A DNA stretch of 64,000 nt from Pseudalkalibacillus salsuginis. GTDB taxonomy: Bacteria > Bacillota > Bacilli > Bacillales > Fictibacillaceae. The DNA lies in assembly GCF_021646685.1 (NCBI RefSeq), contig NZ_JAKJHW010000001.1, forward strand, positions 558,001 to 622,000. The letters are read 5' to 3'. The position numbers and the translations under genes are program-made. This document shows, piece after piece, positions 50,276 to 58,920 of this stretch. Below the pieces are notes generated by a model that searched no databases, was not told where the DNA came from, and saw only the letters and a program-made list of their open reading frames with translations. Position 1 is the first letter of the stretch; every line of letters starts with the position of its first letter.

Positions 50276-50482
50276 ATGGATCTAAACCTAAGGAAAGCAG
50301 TTTTAGCGAATGTTTCTGGGAATAGCCACGAAGAGCTTGAAAGTACGATTGTTGAAGCGATCAACAGCGGAGAAGAAAAGATGCTCCCTGGACTCGGTGT
50401 ACTTTTTGAAGTCATCTGGCAGAACTGTGACGAATCAGAGAAAAACGAAATACTTGAAATTCTTGCAGAAGGTCTTCAATAA
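50276..50482 (+). CDS. sspI: Small acid-soluble spore protein I
   Basis: 68-residue minor SASP of the spore core, SspI family ([15 protein letters not shown], then [17 protein letters not shown]). Made in the forespore, normally under sigma-G. ATG at 50276 follows GAGGTGAAAA. Diverges from ysgA. Confidence 0.93.
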   Translation: MDLNLRKAVLANVSGNSHEELESTIVEAINSGEEKMLPGLGVLFEVIWQNCDESEKNEILEILAEGLQ

Positions 50483-50499
50483 TTAGAATTAGAAAGTCA

Positions 50500-50539
50500 T
50501 GAAGAACAGGACTCCATAAAAAGGAGTCCTGTTCTTCAT
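50500..50539. terminator. Bidirectional terminator between sspI and ysdC
   Basis: Perfect 15-base arms GAAGAACAGGACTCC and GGAGTCCTGTTCTTC around a 7-base loop, serving convergent sspI and ysdC. Confidence 0.88.
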
Positions 50540-50540
50540 T

Positions 50541-51626
50541 TCAGGATTCTTTGATTTGGCGTACCATTTTCTCATCCAGGCCTTTGATAAGCTCTACCAT
50601 CAAACGTACAGCTTGTTCATAATCATCTCTATGGATGATCGATGCATTAGTATGCAAGTACCTCGTAGCAATCGTAATTGAAATGGTGGGTACTCCTTCA
50701 TGACTGATATGGATATTTCCTGCATCCGTACCTCCTCCAGGTGTTGTATCGATCTGGTAAGGTATTTTATTTTTTTCTGCTGTTTCAATGACAAAGTCCC
50801 GTAACCCTTTATGAGAAATCGTCCTTGCATCATAAATGATAATCTGTGGTCCTTCCCCAAGCTTGGATAGTGCATCTCGCTCTGTCACCCCAGGAGTGTC
50901 ACCCGGAATGCCTGTATCAATGGCGAATGCAATATCAGGCTGGATCATATGAGCTGCCGTCTTAGCACCACGTAAACCTACTTCTTCCTGGGCAGTCCCT
51001 ACACCATAAATGGTATTCTGATGCTTGATCTTTTTCAACTGCCTCAACGTATCAATTACGATTGCACATCCAATCCGGTTATCAAAAGCTTTGGCAAGCA
51101 GCATTTTCGGGTTGCTCATGACTGTAAATTCGAAGTAAGGTATGACGGAATCCCCTGGCCGCACTCCAATTTCCAAGGCATTTTCCTTATCCGAAGCACC
51201 AATATCAATATACATATCCTTGATCGGTACAGGCTTCTTCCTCGCTTCAGGTGAAAGGATATGTGGCGGCTTAGAACCAATTATTCCTACAACGTCTCCC
51301 TTTTTCGTTTTAACTGTGACACGCTGGGCGAGCAAAACTTGCTCCCACCAGCCCCCAACAGGTTGAAAACGCAAAAAGCCTTTATCATCGATTCTTGTAA
51401 CCATAAATCCAACTTCATCCAGATGTCCTGCCAGCATGATGCTCGGGCCATTTTTGGAACCTTTCTTCTTAGCAACCAAACTTCCGAGATTATCGTAAAA
51501 TACCTCATCAGCATAGGGTTTGATGTATTTTTTCATAACCTCCCGCGGTTCTGATTCGTCCCCTGAGATTCCGTTTGCATCTGTCAATTCCTTCAGCATG
51601 GTAAGTGTTTCATCTGAATTATTCAT
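50541..51626 (-). CDS. ysdC: M42-family metallopeptidase YsdC
   Basis: 361-residue cocatalytic metallo-aminopeptidase of the M42 (glutamyl aminopeptidase/TET) family. Metal and catalytic residues lie in [29 protein letters not shown] and [12 protein letters not shown]. Acts on peptides in the cytosol. ATG 51626 is preceded by AGGAGGG; the longer frame (to 51671) would overlap the upstream gene. Confidence 0.93.
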   Translation of the reverse strand: MNNSDETLTMLKELTDANGISGDESEPREVMKKYIKPYADEVFYDNLGSLVAKKKGSKNGPSIMLAGHLDEVGFMVTRIDDKGFLRFQPVGGWWEQVLLAQRVTVKTKKGDVVGIIGSKPPHILSPEARKKPVPIKDMYIDIGASDKENALEIGVRPGDSVIPYFEFTVMSNPKMLLAKAFDNRIGCAIVIDTLRQLKKIKHQNTIYGVGTAQEEVGLRGAKTAAHMIQPDIAFAIDTGIPGDTPGVTERDALSKLGEGPQIIIYDARTISHKGLRDFVIETAEKNKIPYQIDTTPGGGTDAGNIHISHEGVPTISITIATRYLHTNASIIHRDDYEQAVRLMVELIKGLDEKMVRQIKES

Positions 51627-51657
51627 GAAGACCCTCCTGATGTCTAATCGTGATGTA

Positions 51658-52158
51658 TCAATACCCCTCATCTTGACGTGCGTGGTTCACCTGATTCTTT
51701 GATAAGTAAGCATCTTTTATCTCTTCAATAGTAAAACCTAAAACCCGTCCGATCATCAGATAGTCTTCCATTAATCGATTGTAATTATTGATGTCATCCT
51801 CATTGTTTTTAAATATGGACACACTCTCATAAACCTTCAAGAAAGCATGGACAGGATTTATGTCGGCAACTTTGGGTAGAGTTACTTGCTGTGGTACTTC
51901 ATAAGGAAGAATCAACCCAATTGAAAGCAAAAAATGGACTCCATCCACGTATTCTTCCAGGATGGTTTCTTTAGGTGAAGGCGGCTTGGAGCTCCAGAAT
52001 TTGAAGCATCGCGTTTCATTCGCGAGTTCACCAATTTCCACAAGTAATGCGAGTACTTTTTCATCTAATAAATCTTCTTTCTCCAAGCCTCTTTCAGATT
52101 CAATTCGTCGATCCAATTCATTTTGCATCTTATACATTTGTTGAAGTTCCAGGTCCAT
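51658..52158 (-). CDS. Dimeric all-alpha dUTP diphosphatase (dUTPase_2/MazG-like)
   Basis: 166-residue protein of the all-alpha NTP pyrophosphatase superfamily. Metal-binding motifs [19 protein letters not shown] (ExxE) and [15 protein letters not shown] (ExxD) match dimeric dUTPases. It would hydrolyse dUTP to dUMP, limiting uracil in DNA and supplying thymidylate synthesis. ATG 52158 has GAGGGGATA upstream. It lies 31 bases before ysdC, probably cotranscribed. I do not recall this gene at this place in B. subtilis. Confidence 0.85.
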   Translation of the reverse strand: MDLELQQMYKMQNELDRRIESERGLEKEDLLDEKVLALLVEIGELANETRCFKFWSSKPPSPKETILEEYVDGVHFLLSIGLILPYEVPQQVTLPKVADINPVHAFLKVYESVSIFKNNEDDINNYNRLMEDYLMIGRVLGFTIEEIKDAYLSKNQVNHARQDEGY

Positions 52159-52233
52159 AGAATATCCCCTCTCTTTATACTTTCTCCAGTATAACAAGGA
52201 ACATCATGAACCTTAAAGAATTCTTCTTAATAT

Positions 52234-52388
52234 GAAAAGTGTAAACACCCTGTTCAGCCACGAACGTCACTGGAAGTCCGACGGGGAGACTCAACCAAAC
52301 AAAGTTCGGTTCTGCGTGGGTAAACCCCTGGACGCTACAGGAAACTGAAGAGACCCGTGGTGAGGGGTTGCAGCTGGACATTCCTTCA
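52234..52388 (+). repeat. Structured intergenic repeat, copy R7 (rearranged)
   Basis: Diverged copy between the dUTPase and the TVP38 gene. Its first small hairpin is GTGTAAACAC where others have GCGCAAGCGC, again self-complementary. The module part AACCAAACAAAGTTCGGTT is kept but the AATCAATGTGTCGA part is gone, and the right arm is altered (CCGTGGTGAGGGGTTG). Its end is about 14 bases from the next terminator's T-tract. Confidence 0.78.
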
Positions 52389-52401
52389 TCTCTTACCTTT
52401 T

Positions 52402-52438
52402 AAAAAAGCCGGAACCTCTTTTTAAGAGTATACCGGCA
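52402..52438 (-). terminator. Terminator of the TVP38-family gene
   Basis: GCCGG/CCGGC outer stem (52408-52437) with an inner CTCTT/AAGAG pair, followed by TTTTTTAAAAG on the minus strand. Confidence 0.8.
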
Positions 52439-52446
52439 CTATACCC

Positions 52447-53019
52447 TCAGCGTGCTTCCGCAAAGAAATCCCGCCATTTGTAGACCCATTCTTTACGCCT
52501 TAGTGCATAAAACAACACTGCTAAGATACAGAGGATACTGATCATCCAATAGAGCGTCAATTGGTTCAACCAGCTTCCAAACGATGTATAGACAATAGCT
52601 AAAGGCACATTCGTAAATATGGAAAGCTTGGTGTAGTCCTTGAAATTTCTTGCAATCTCAATGATACAGAGAGAAATGAGATGAAAATGAAGAAAGGGGA
52701 CCAAGCGTAAGATGGTGATTTGTCCGATTGAGAGTTCTGAACGTTTTCCAAACCATTTTTCTTTCATGTACATGACTTTACTGAAAGATTTCGGCAACGA
52801 TTTTACGAGTGCATAAAAATAGACACTGACCAATGTTACACCAATGATGGAATAGATCGTTCCGAAAACCACACCAAAAACGACACCGCCAAGAATACAG
52901 ATGAATCCGACTGGAATAAATAAAAATTGCCGTAAAATGTGCAGGAAAATAAACAGGACTGGGGCCAATGCACCGCTTTTACCGAGCCAATGGATGAGTT
53001 GCATTGCATGCTGTTCCAT
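52447..53019 (-). CDS. TVP38/TMEM64-family (VTT domain) membrane protein
   Basis: 190-residue integral membrane protein with five to six helices and the VTT-domain signature (FIPVGFICILGGVVFGVVFG, then SIIGVTLVSVYFY). DedA/TVP38 proteins are linked to lipid scrambling or flipping of undecaprenyl phosphate in other members; this one's role is unknown. ATG 53019 (MEQHAMQ) follows a GGGGGGATGGAG stretch. It begins 22 bases after ysdA ends. Confidence 0.82.
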   Translation of the reverse strand: MEQHAMQLIHWLGKSGALAPVLFIFLHILRQFLFIPVGFICILGGVVFGVVFGTIYSIIGVTLVSVYFYALVKSLPKSFSKVMYMKEKWFGKRSELSIGQITILRLVPFLHFHLISLCIIEIARNFKDYTKLSIFTNVPLAIVYTSFGSWLNQLTLYWMISILCILAVLFYALRRKEWVYKWRDFFAEAR

Positions 53020-53041
53020 CTCCATCCCCCCCATAAACAAT

Positions 53042-53329
53042 TTATGAAAAGGGAAACGGACTTAGACCTTGCCTGTTGGCAGACAAGTATAGGTAAAGAC
53101 TGATCTGGAGGATGATCAAGACCGGGAGTCCTATTCGGAAGGAGAGGTGCTTCGTTTTATGACGGAAGAGATGCATACCTGCAAAAATTCCGATCGCGCC
53201 GCCCACTATGGAAACGATCCATAAATGACTTTCAGAGATCCTCCATTGCTGTCTCTTTGCTTTTTGTTTATCAATGAACATGATGATTAGACCATATAAA
53301 TTTATCAAAATCAATGTATAAATGATCAT
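53042..53329 (-). CDS. ysdA: YsdA, DUF1294 membrane protein
   Basis: 95-residue protein with three or four predicted helices, DUF1294 family; the motifs FIDKQKAKRQQWRISE and GGAIGIFAGMHLFRHKTKH are typical. Function unknown. Located downstream of rplT, as in B. subtilis. The ribosome site is weak (GGAAGCG). Confidence 0.85.
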   Translation of the reverse strand: MIIYTLILINLYGLIIMFIDKQKAKRQQWRISESHLWIVSIVGGAIGIFAGMHLFRHKTKHLSFRIGLPVLIILQISLYLYLSANRQGLSPFPFS

Positions 53330-53710
53330 CGTTTACGCTTCCTTTTTCTTCTCGTTGGATTTTTAGTTATCGGACTGGTGATTGCAGGCTGGTTTTGCAG
53401 ACCCGCTTTACGCATTTATGTATTTGCCCGTTTTGTACGAAAGGATATCAATTTTTGATATAAGGTGGCTAGTTCTTCATTCGGCCGTACAGTTCACATA
53501 ATGATGTAATTGAAGCCATAATTGATCTCCCTGTTCCTTTGTGTTTCGTTTATTTAGAAAAAATAAACATCTGGACTCACTTATTTCGCGTTTGACGGCT
53601 TAATGAGTATCCCAAAATTCATTTTTCGCATTTTCAGGGTCTCAGATCGCATTACTGAGTAACTTATCCCAACTTTTCCGCCTCGTAAAGTATTTAGAGA
53701 CCTGCATATA
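53330..53710. other. rplT-ysdA gap with two palindromic units
   Basis: No confident gene. A 29-codon minus-strand frame ends by overlapping the ysdA ATG but lacks a ribosome site. Between 53573 and 53702 there are two adjacent folded-looking units: GGACTC ... GAGTATCC (53573-53611) and GGTCTC ... GAGACC (53638-53702). Confidence 0.5.
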
Positions 53711-53745
53711 TAAAAAAGGCTGACTATTTATATAGTCAACCCCTT
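53711..53745 (-). terminator. Terminator of the infC-rpmI-rplT operon
   Basis: GGTTGACTA/TAGTCAGCC stem followed by TTTTTTATA on the minus strand, just past rplT. Confidence 0.88.
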
Positions 53746-53751
53746 TGTTAT

Positions 53752-54111
53752 TTATGCTTTAAGGCTATCTTTAGCTTTGTTTGCAAGTTCCGAGAAAGCT
53801 TTTTCATCGTTTATAGCAAGTTCAGCTAGCATCTTACGATTAACGTCGATTCCGGCTTGCTTCAAACCGTGCATCATACGGCTGTAAGAAATTCCGTTCA
53901 AACGAGCTGCCGCGTTGATACGTGTGATCCATAATTTACGGAAATCACGCTTCTTTTGACGACGGTCACGGTATGCATAGCGCAATGATTTGAATACTTG
54001 TTGTTGAGCAACTTTGAATAATTTATGTTTCGCACCAAAATAACCTTTAGCAAGTTTTAAGACGCGTTTACGACGACGACGTGTTACATAGCCACCTTTT
54101 ACTCTTGGCAT
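53752..54111 (-). CDS. rplT: 50S ribosomal protein L20
   Basis: 119-residue L20, required early in 50S assembly and the repressor of its own operon in B. subtilis. The basic N-terminal extension ([19 protein letters not shown]) and the globular domain ([19 protein letters not shown]) are typical. It follows rpmI by 80 bases. Confidence 0.98.
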   Translation of the reverse strand: MPRVKGGYVTRRRRKRVLKLAKGYFGAKHKLFKVAQQQVFKSLRYAYRDRRQKKRDFRKLWITRINAAARLNGISYSRMMHGLKQAGIDVNRKMLAELAINDEKAFSELANKAKDSLKA

Positions 54112-54191
54112 TGTAATCCCTCCTAGATTTTTCAGTTATTATTTCTTGTTCAAAAAGCAGGCGTACAGTAGCTTTCTGAACATATGATGAT

Positions 54192-54380
54192 TTAGATCAT
54201 GTCTTTGATACGCTTGTAGTCTCCGCTGGACACAAGTGCAGATTTACGGAGCTTACGCTTTTGCTTTTGAGACTTGTTACGGAACATATGGCTGGTGAAT
54301 GCGTGTGAACGCTTCAATTTGCCACTTCCGGTTTTCTTGAATCGCTTAGCAGTCCCTTTATGAGTTTTCATTTTAGGCAT
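54192..54380 (-). CDS. rpmI: 50S ribosomal protein L35
   Basis: 62-residue L35 ([20 protein letters not shown]), ending RIKDMI. Members usually have about 64-66 residues; this one lacks the last few. ATG has AGGAGG upstream. Confidence 0.97.
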   Translation of the reverse strand: MPKMKTHKGTAKRFKKTGSGKLKRSHAFTSHMFRNKSQKQKRKLRKSALVSSGDYKRIKDMI

Positions 54381-54448
54381 GGTAAAAGTTCCTCCTTTAA
54401 TTACTAGTTCAAAGAAATTTCGTTCAAGATCCCTACCGTTATCAAAAG

Positions 54449-54967
54449 TTACTTACTTTCAATCGGAGCTAAGATCAAGAACATACTGCGGCCTTCCATT
54501 TTAGGCTTGGATTCAATCGTTCCAAAATCCTCACATTCCTTGGCCATACGCATAAGCACGTCACGTCCTAATTCAGAGTGAGTGATCGCACGTCCTCGGA
54601 AACGGATGGACGCTTTGACTTTGTTCCCCTTTTCAAGGAACTTTCTCGCATTACGAAGTTTTGTGTTGAAATCGTGTTCTTCAATATTCGGGCTAAGACG
54701 AACTTCCTTCGTCGTAATAGTCTTTTGATTCTTACGCGCTTCTTTTTCTTTCTTCTGTTGCTCATAGCGATACTTACCATAGTCCATAATTCTGCAGACT
54801 GGCGGTTTCGCACCAGGTGCAACAAGAACAAGATCTAGATTTGCATTTGCTGCAATTTCAAGTGCTTCTTGACGAGATTTTACGCCAATTTGATCTCCAT
54901 TAGCGCCAATCAGGCGAACTTCGCGGGCGCGAATGCCGTCGTTGACCATCATGTCCTTACTAATAAT
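54449..54967 (-). CDS. infC: Translation initiation factor IF-3, AUU start
   Basis: 172-residue IF-3, which keeps 30S subunits free and checks start-codon pairing. N-domain [19 protein letters not shown] and C-domain around [12 protein letters not shown] are clear. The likely start is ATT at 54967: GGAGGTGG lies directly upstream and the residues ISKD before the first ATG (54952) match B. subtilis IF-3 (ISKDQIVNEG, from memory). The ATG at 54952 has no ribosome site. AUU starts are a known autoregulatory feature of infC. Confidence 0.93.
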   Translation of the reverse strand: MISKDMMVNDGIRAREVRLIGANGDQIGVKSRQEALEIAANANLDLVLVAPGAKPPVCRIMDYGKYRYEQQKKEKEARKNQKTITTKEVRLSPNIEEHDFNTKLRNARKFLEKGNKVKASIRFRGRAITHSELGRDVLMRMAKECEDFGTIESKPKMEGRSMFLILAPIESK

Positions 54968-55048
54968 GAGCCACCTCCATCGATTTTTACAACCTAATCT
55001 TTTCTTGTAAAGTAAAGCAAATCTATTTCAATTTAATACAAAACAAAT

Positions 55049-55190
55049 AGAAAAAGCGTCGGCGCATACCACACCCACACTGAAAGGTTCCAACTATTGT
55101 CGAAAACTGTATCATTTATACCTGTCAGCTGTACTTTTGTACGCCAATCAGGTGAGAAGCGGGTGCTTCTGCTTGTTTACAAGAATATAC
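55049..55190 (-). promoter_or_regulatory. Ribosomal protein L20 leader
   Basis: The infC leader has a GAAGC-ACCC-GCTTC hairpin (55157-55170), GATTGGCGTAC, and a distal TATGCGCC-GACGC segment followed by TTTTTCTATTTG (55049-55070), the arrangement of the Bacillus L20 leader in which L20 binding to an rRNA mimic favours termination before infC. Confidence 0.75.
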
Positions 55191-55341
55191 GATTATATTT
55201 ACATTAGAATCATATCATCGATGTCATATTGATGTCAAGCCCTCTGGCTTCGTTTCAACCTTTATAGCGTAAATGATTTCATGTGAAAAATCAAGGATTA
55301 TTTTGTGAAAGGCAATAACAAATCGTTTTTTGAATTACAAA

Positions 55342-55518
55342 AGAAAAGTGCAAGCGTCCTGGTTAGCCACGAAGGTCACTGGAAGTCAGACGAGGAGGCT
55401 CGAACCAAACAAAGTTCGGTTCTGCGTGGGTAAACACTTCGACTTAAATCAATGTGTCGACCGCCCAGGAGGACTGAAGTGATCCAGTGGTTGGGCGGTG
55501 AACCCTGGACATCACTTC
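55342..55518 (+). repeat. Structured intergenic repeat, copy R8 (long form)
   Basis: Best-preserved long form, between thrS and the L20 leader. CGTCC (55355-55359) pairs with GGGCG (55493-55497), CCAC with GTGG, GGTCACT with AGTGATCC. The inserted module has GAACC/GGTTC and AATCAATGTGTCGAC. A shared tail to about 55550 leads directly into the thrS terminator. Confidence 0.85.
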
Positions 55519-55553
55519 ATCGCAACCAAATTTTTATGCTTTCTTATCCTTCT

Positions 55554-55586
55554 AGGAAAAGGAGATGACCGATTCAGTCATCTCCC
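55554..55586 (-). terminator. Terminator of thrS
   Basis: GGAGATGAC/GTCATCTCC stem with a 7-base loop followed by TTTTCC on the minus strand. Confidence 0.85.
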
Positions 55587-55593
55587 TCTTCCT

Positions 55594-57528
55594 TCAACTA
55601 TGCTCTATTTCTGCTTTAAGACTTGCTTTGAAGTCCTCTAGTGAAACTGTTTCGGAATCTTGTTCCCCGTACTTACGAACATTAACAGCGTTGGACTCGA
55701 TTTCCTGGTCTCCCACTACCAACATGTAAGGGACTTTCTGCATTTGTGCTTCACGGATCTTATATCCGATCTTTTCTTCACGGGAATCTACCTCGACACG
55801 GATTCCACTCGTCCTCAGTTCTTCCTGTACTTTATATGCATAGTCCATATGCACCGCAGATACAGGGATGATTTTCGCTTGGACTGGAGCCAACCAGGTA
55901 GGAAGCGCACCTTTATATTCTTCAATCAAGAATGCGACAAAGCGTTCCATTGTTGAAACGACTCCTCTGTGGATGACGACCGGGCGATGGTCTTGGCCGT
56001 CGCTGCCTTTGTAAGTAAGATCAAAGCGTTCTGGCAAGTGGAAGTCAAGCTGTACAGTAGAGAGCGTCTCCTCTTTTCCAAGCGCTGTCCTCACCTGGAC
56101 ATCCAGTTTCGGCCCGTAGAAGGCTGCTTCCCCATCTGCTTCCACATAATTCAGATCCATGTCTTCCATTGTCTCTTTCAAGAGGGCTTGTGCCTTTTCC
56201 CACATTTCATCGTTATCCACATACTTCTCTTTATCTTCAGGGTCACGATAGGATAGACGGAATTTGTAGTCCTTGATTCCGAAGTCCTTGTAAACTTTCT
56301 GGATAAGTTGCACCACCCTGATAAATTCCTCTTTCAACTGATCTGGCCTTACGAAAATATGGGCATCATTCAACGTCATGGAGCGTACCCGTTGTAGCCC
56401 TGCAAGTGCTCCAGACATTTCATGGCGATGCATAGTGCCGAGCTCAGCAATACGGACAGGCAGATCACGGTAGCTGTGCAATGCGTTTTTATAAATCATC
56501 ATATGATGCGGACAGTTCATCGGACGGAGAACGAGCTGTTCGTTATCCATTTCAATTGCCGGATACATATCCTCCTGGTAATGGTCCCAGTGGCCGGAAG
56601 TCTTGTATAGTTCAACACTGCCAAGATGAGGTGTGTATACATGGTCATAGCCGAGCTTTACTTCCGTATCGATGATATATCGTTCGATGACCCGGCGGAT
56701 TGTTGCACCTTTAGGAAGCCAGATCGGCAGTCCTTGGCCGACCTTTTGTGAGATTGTGAAAATCTCTAATTCTTTTCCTAGTTTACGGTGGTCACGTTCC
56801 TTCGCTTCCTCGAGGAAGTACAGATGCTCCTCAAGTTCTGATTTTTTATTGAACGCTGTCCCGTAAACTCGTTGAAGCATTTGGTTATCACTGTCACCTC
56901 TCCAATAAGCCCCAGAGATGTTCATCAGTTTGAAAACCTTCAGTTTGCTTGTTTGCGGGACATGGACACCCCGGCAAAGATCAAAGAATTCTCCCTGATG
57001 ATAGAAAGTGATCTTTTCTCCTTCTGGAATCGCCTCGACTAACTCTACTTTAAGATCATCCCCGATTTCCTCATACCGGCGGATTGCTTCTTCCCGCCTC
57101 ACTTCCTCGCGAGTGATTTCAAGGTTTTCATCTACGATTTTTTTCATTTCTTTTTCAATCTTAGGAAAATCCTCTTCAGTGAGGCGGTGCTCCATATCGA
57201 TATCATAGTAGAACCCATTTTCAATCGTCGGTCCTACACCAAGTTTGACTTTCTGATCTGAAAAAACGCGCTTAATTGCTTGTGCCATCAGATGAGCTGT
57301 ACTGTGACGGATGATTTCAAGCCCTTCTTCAGAATCGGGCATGATGATTGTGATTGTTCCGTCATGCTCAATCGGTTGACGCAGGTCAAGCAACTGGTCA
57401 TCAAGTTTTCCGGCGATGGCTTTCTTTTTCAAGCCTGGGCTGATTGATGCGGCTATTTCTTCTGTTGTCACGCCTTTTTTAAACTCCTTTACTGCTCCAT
57501 CCGGGAAAGTAATTTTCACCTTAGACAT
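55594..57528 (-). CDS. thrS: Threonyl-tRNA synthetase
   Basis: 644-residue class II synthetase. N-terminal TGS domain (1-62), editing domain with [10 protein letters not shown] and a later C-containing DLCRGVHV motif, catalytic core with zinc ligands (MNCPHHM Cys and two His), and an anticodon-binding C-domain. The editing site removes Ser from tRNA(Thr). The 414-base upstream region holds a T-box. Confidence 0.97.
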   Translation of the reverse strand: MSKVKITFPDGAVKEFKKGVTTEEIAASISPGLKKKAIAGKLDDQLLDLRQPIEHDGTITIIMPDSEEGLEIIRHSTAHLMAQAIKRVFSDQKVKLGVGPTIENGFYYDIDMEHRLTEEDFPKIEKEMKKIVDENLEITREEVRREEAIRRYEEIGDDLKVELVEAIPEGEKITFYHQGEFFDLCRGVHVPQTSKLKVFKLMNISGAYWRGDSDNQMLQRVYGTAFNKKSELEEHLYFLEEAKERDHRKLGKELEIFTISQKVGQGLPIWLPKGATIRRVIERYIIDTEVKLGYDHVYTPHLGSVELYKTSGHWDHYQEDMYPAIEMDNEQLVLRPMNCPHHMMIYKNALHSYRDLPVRIAELGTMHRHEMSGALAGLQRVRSMTLNDAHIFVRPDQLKEEFIRVVQLIQKVYKDFGIKDYKFRLSYRDPEDKEKYVDNDEMWEKAQALLKETMEDMDLNYVEADGEAAFYGPKLDVQVRTALGKEETLSTVQLDFHLPERFDLTYKGSDGQDHRPVVIHRGVVSTMERFVAFLIEEYKGALPTWLAPVQAKIIPVSAVHMDYAYKVQEELRTSGIRVEVDSREEKIGYKIREAQMQKVPYMLVVGDQEIESNAVNVRKYGEQDSETVSLEDFKASLKAEIEHS

Positions 57529-57623
57529 GGTCGTTCACACTCCTACATTAATTAATACAACTATTAGTCAACTAGCTTTGCGTAAACCAGAAAAACACTT
57601 TCTCCCGTCAAACAAAATGGAAT

Positions 57624-57870
57624 TAAAAAAACACCCATCCCTGGAAAAGGGACGAGTGTTTGCTCGCGGTTCCACCCTCGTTCCGACTCACATGCCGGCA
57701 CTTGGAATCATTTAACGGTCATTTACCGTCAACGGTTATTTTACGATTTCCCCGTTGAAGTTCAGAGGTGGTAAGCACTTTTTACTTGGTGAAGAGATTT
57801 CAGCTGATTCTCTTCTCTCTGGAAACCAGTATCCAAAGGCCCATATCCTCGTCATTACTTTGGTATTGTT
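57624..57870 (-). promoter_or_regulatory. T-box leader of thrS
   Basis: Core AGGGTGGAACCGCG at 57665-57678, terminator ACACTCGTCCC/GGGATGGGTGT with a T-run (57624-57660). In the Stem I region GCTTACCACCTCT offers ACC as the threonine specifier (57767-57772 holds two ACC triplets). Confidence 0.9.
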
Positions 57871-57884
57871 AATTGTTATGTAGT

Positions 57885-57913
57885 ATTATATGCAGTCTAC
57901 CAAAGAAAATCAA
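57885..57913 (-). promoter_or_regulatory. Promoter of thrS
   Basis: TTGATT (57908-57913), 17-base spacer, TATAAT (57885-57890) on the minus strand, placed just before the T-box leader. Confidence 0.78.
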
Positions 57914-57942
57914 GCCTGAAAATACCAAATATAAGTTTTTTG

Positions 57943-58800
57943 TTATCTAACTAAAAATTTACGGTTAGGAAGGATGTGGACGCGTTCTTGAAATACATTC
58001 TGAATGGTACGGTTCATCGAGTCGTCTTCAGCATCGGTATACAGATAAATTCTCTCTGGAGCGATCTCGACCAATATCTTCAATAAATCCGAAAATATGG
58101 ACTGTAAATAGGCTTTTCCTTTCCCCTTTGTAAGCTGTTCGATATCTTGTTTAGTTAATTCATAATAATGTTCATTATAAATCTTGAACTGATTCCGCTC
58201 ATGCTTAAGATGCACAGTTGAAAACAAAGAGACCCTTGATTTGACAAATTGCCGCAATTGGTTGATGAAATCCTGGTACTCTTGTTCGTACTTAAATTCA
58301 TCGATCGCACATTCGATATACCTTGTTAATAGTTCCTGGTATGGCTTCAAGCGGAATTGCAAAAATGATTCATAGGAAAAAATCATTTCAGAATCAAAAA
58401 AGTCCTCCAATGCATCGACGATCATATCTTCTCTTGATGGGAACTTGCTGACTAATGGTATATTTTCGGAATTCCCTTCGATAAGGGATTGAGCGATGGA
58501 TAAAATTTGGAGTTGTTCATCTATATCCGTAAAATAAAAATTACTTTCCAAGATTCTTATTATCCAGGCTGCTTCCCTTGTACGAATGATATGCTTCGCC
58601 AGAAAAAGTAAAATCGTCGGCCTTAACATGTCACTGACCGGATCCCGGTGATCCATATCAATTTCCAATGCGTTTTCATCTGTATATTGAATCCTTATGG
58701 GAGTCGACCGGTTGGATATGTTTTGGTTATTAAGTAGTTTATTGATTCGTTCAAACAAATAATGGCCTTCCTTTTCATCCAAAAAGTGAATCGTAACCAA
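57943..58800 (-). CDS. ytxC: Sporulation protein YtxC
   Basis: 285-residue YtxC-family protein, present in spore formers; function not established. It is rich in charged residues with a C-terminal RIYLYTDAEDDSMNRTI segment typical of the family. The start is a TTG at 58800, with GGAGG seven bases upstream; the frame remains open to 58848, but those residues overlap the ribosome site and look non-coding. It lies between dnaI and thrS as in B. subtilis. Confidence 0.85.
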   Translation of the reverse strand: MVTIHFLDEKEGHYLFERINKLLNNQNISNRSTPIRIQYTDENALEIDMDHRDPVSDMLRPTILLFLAKHIIRTREAAWIIRILESNFYFTDIDEQLQILSIAQSLIEGNSENIPLVSKFPSREDMIVDALEDFFDSEMIFSYESFLQFRLKPYQELLTRYIECAIDEFKYEQEYQDFINQLRQFVKSRVSLFSTVHLKHERNQFKIYNEHYYELTKQDIEQLTKGKGKAYLQSIFSDLLKILVEIAPERIYLYTDAEDDSMNRTIQNVFQERVHILPNRKFLVR

Positions 58801-58877
58801 CCTTAATCCTCCTTGTCCACAATCATTGTTACAATATATGAACATCAAGAAAGATTATTCTAACGAAAGCTGTCAAA

Positions 58878-58913
58878 AGAAAAAGACTCTGTCCTGTAAG
58901 AATGACAGAGCCT
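58878..58913 (-). terminator. Terminator of dnaB-dnaI
   Basis: GGCTCTGTC/GACAGAGTC stem with a 10-base loop followed by TTTTTCTTTTG on the minus strand; it separates dnaI from ytxC. Confidence 0.85.
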
Positions 58914-58920
58914 GTTCTAT

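Noticed and set aside
53334-53423. 29-codon minus-strand frame overlapping the ysdA ATG, rich in Lys/Arg at its end
   Set aside because: The 4-base ATGA overlap is attractive but there is no ribosome site and a stop codon directly precedes the ATG; the opposite strand also reads like a membrane helix without a start, so coding strand is ambiguous.
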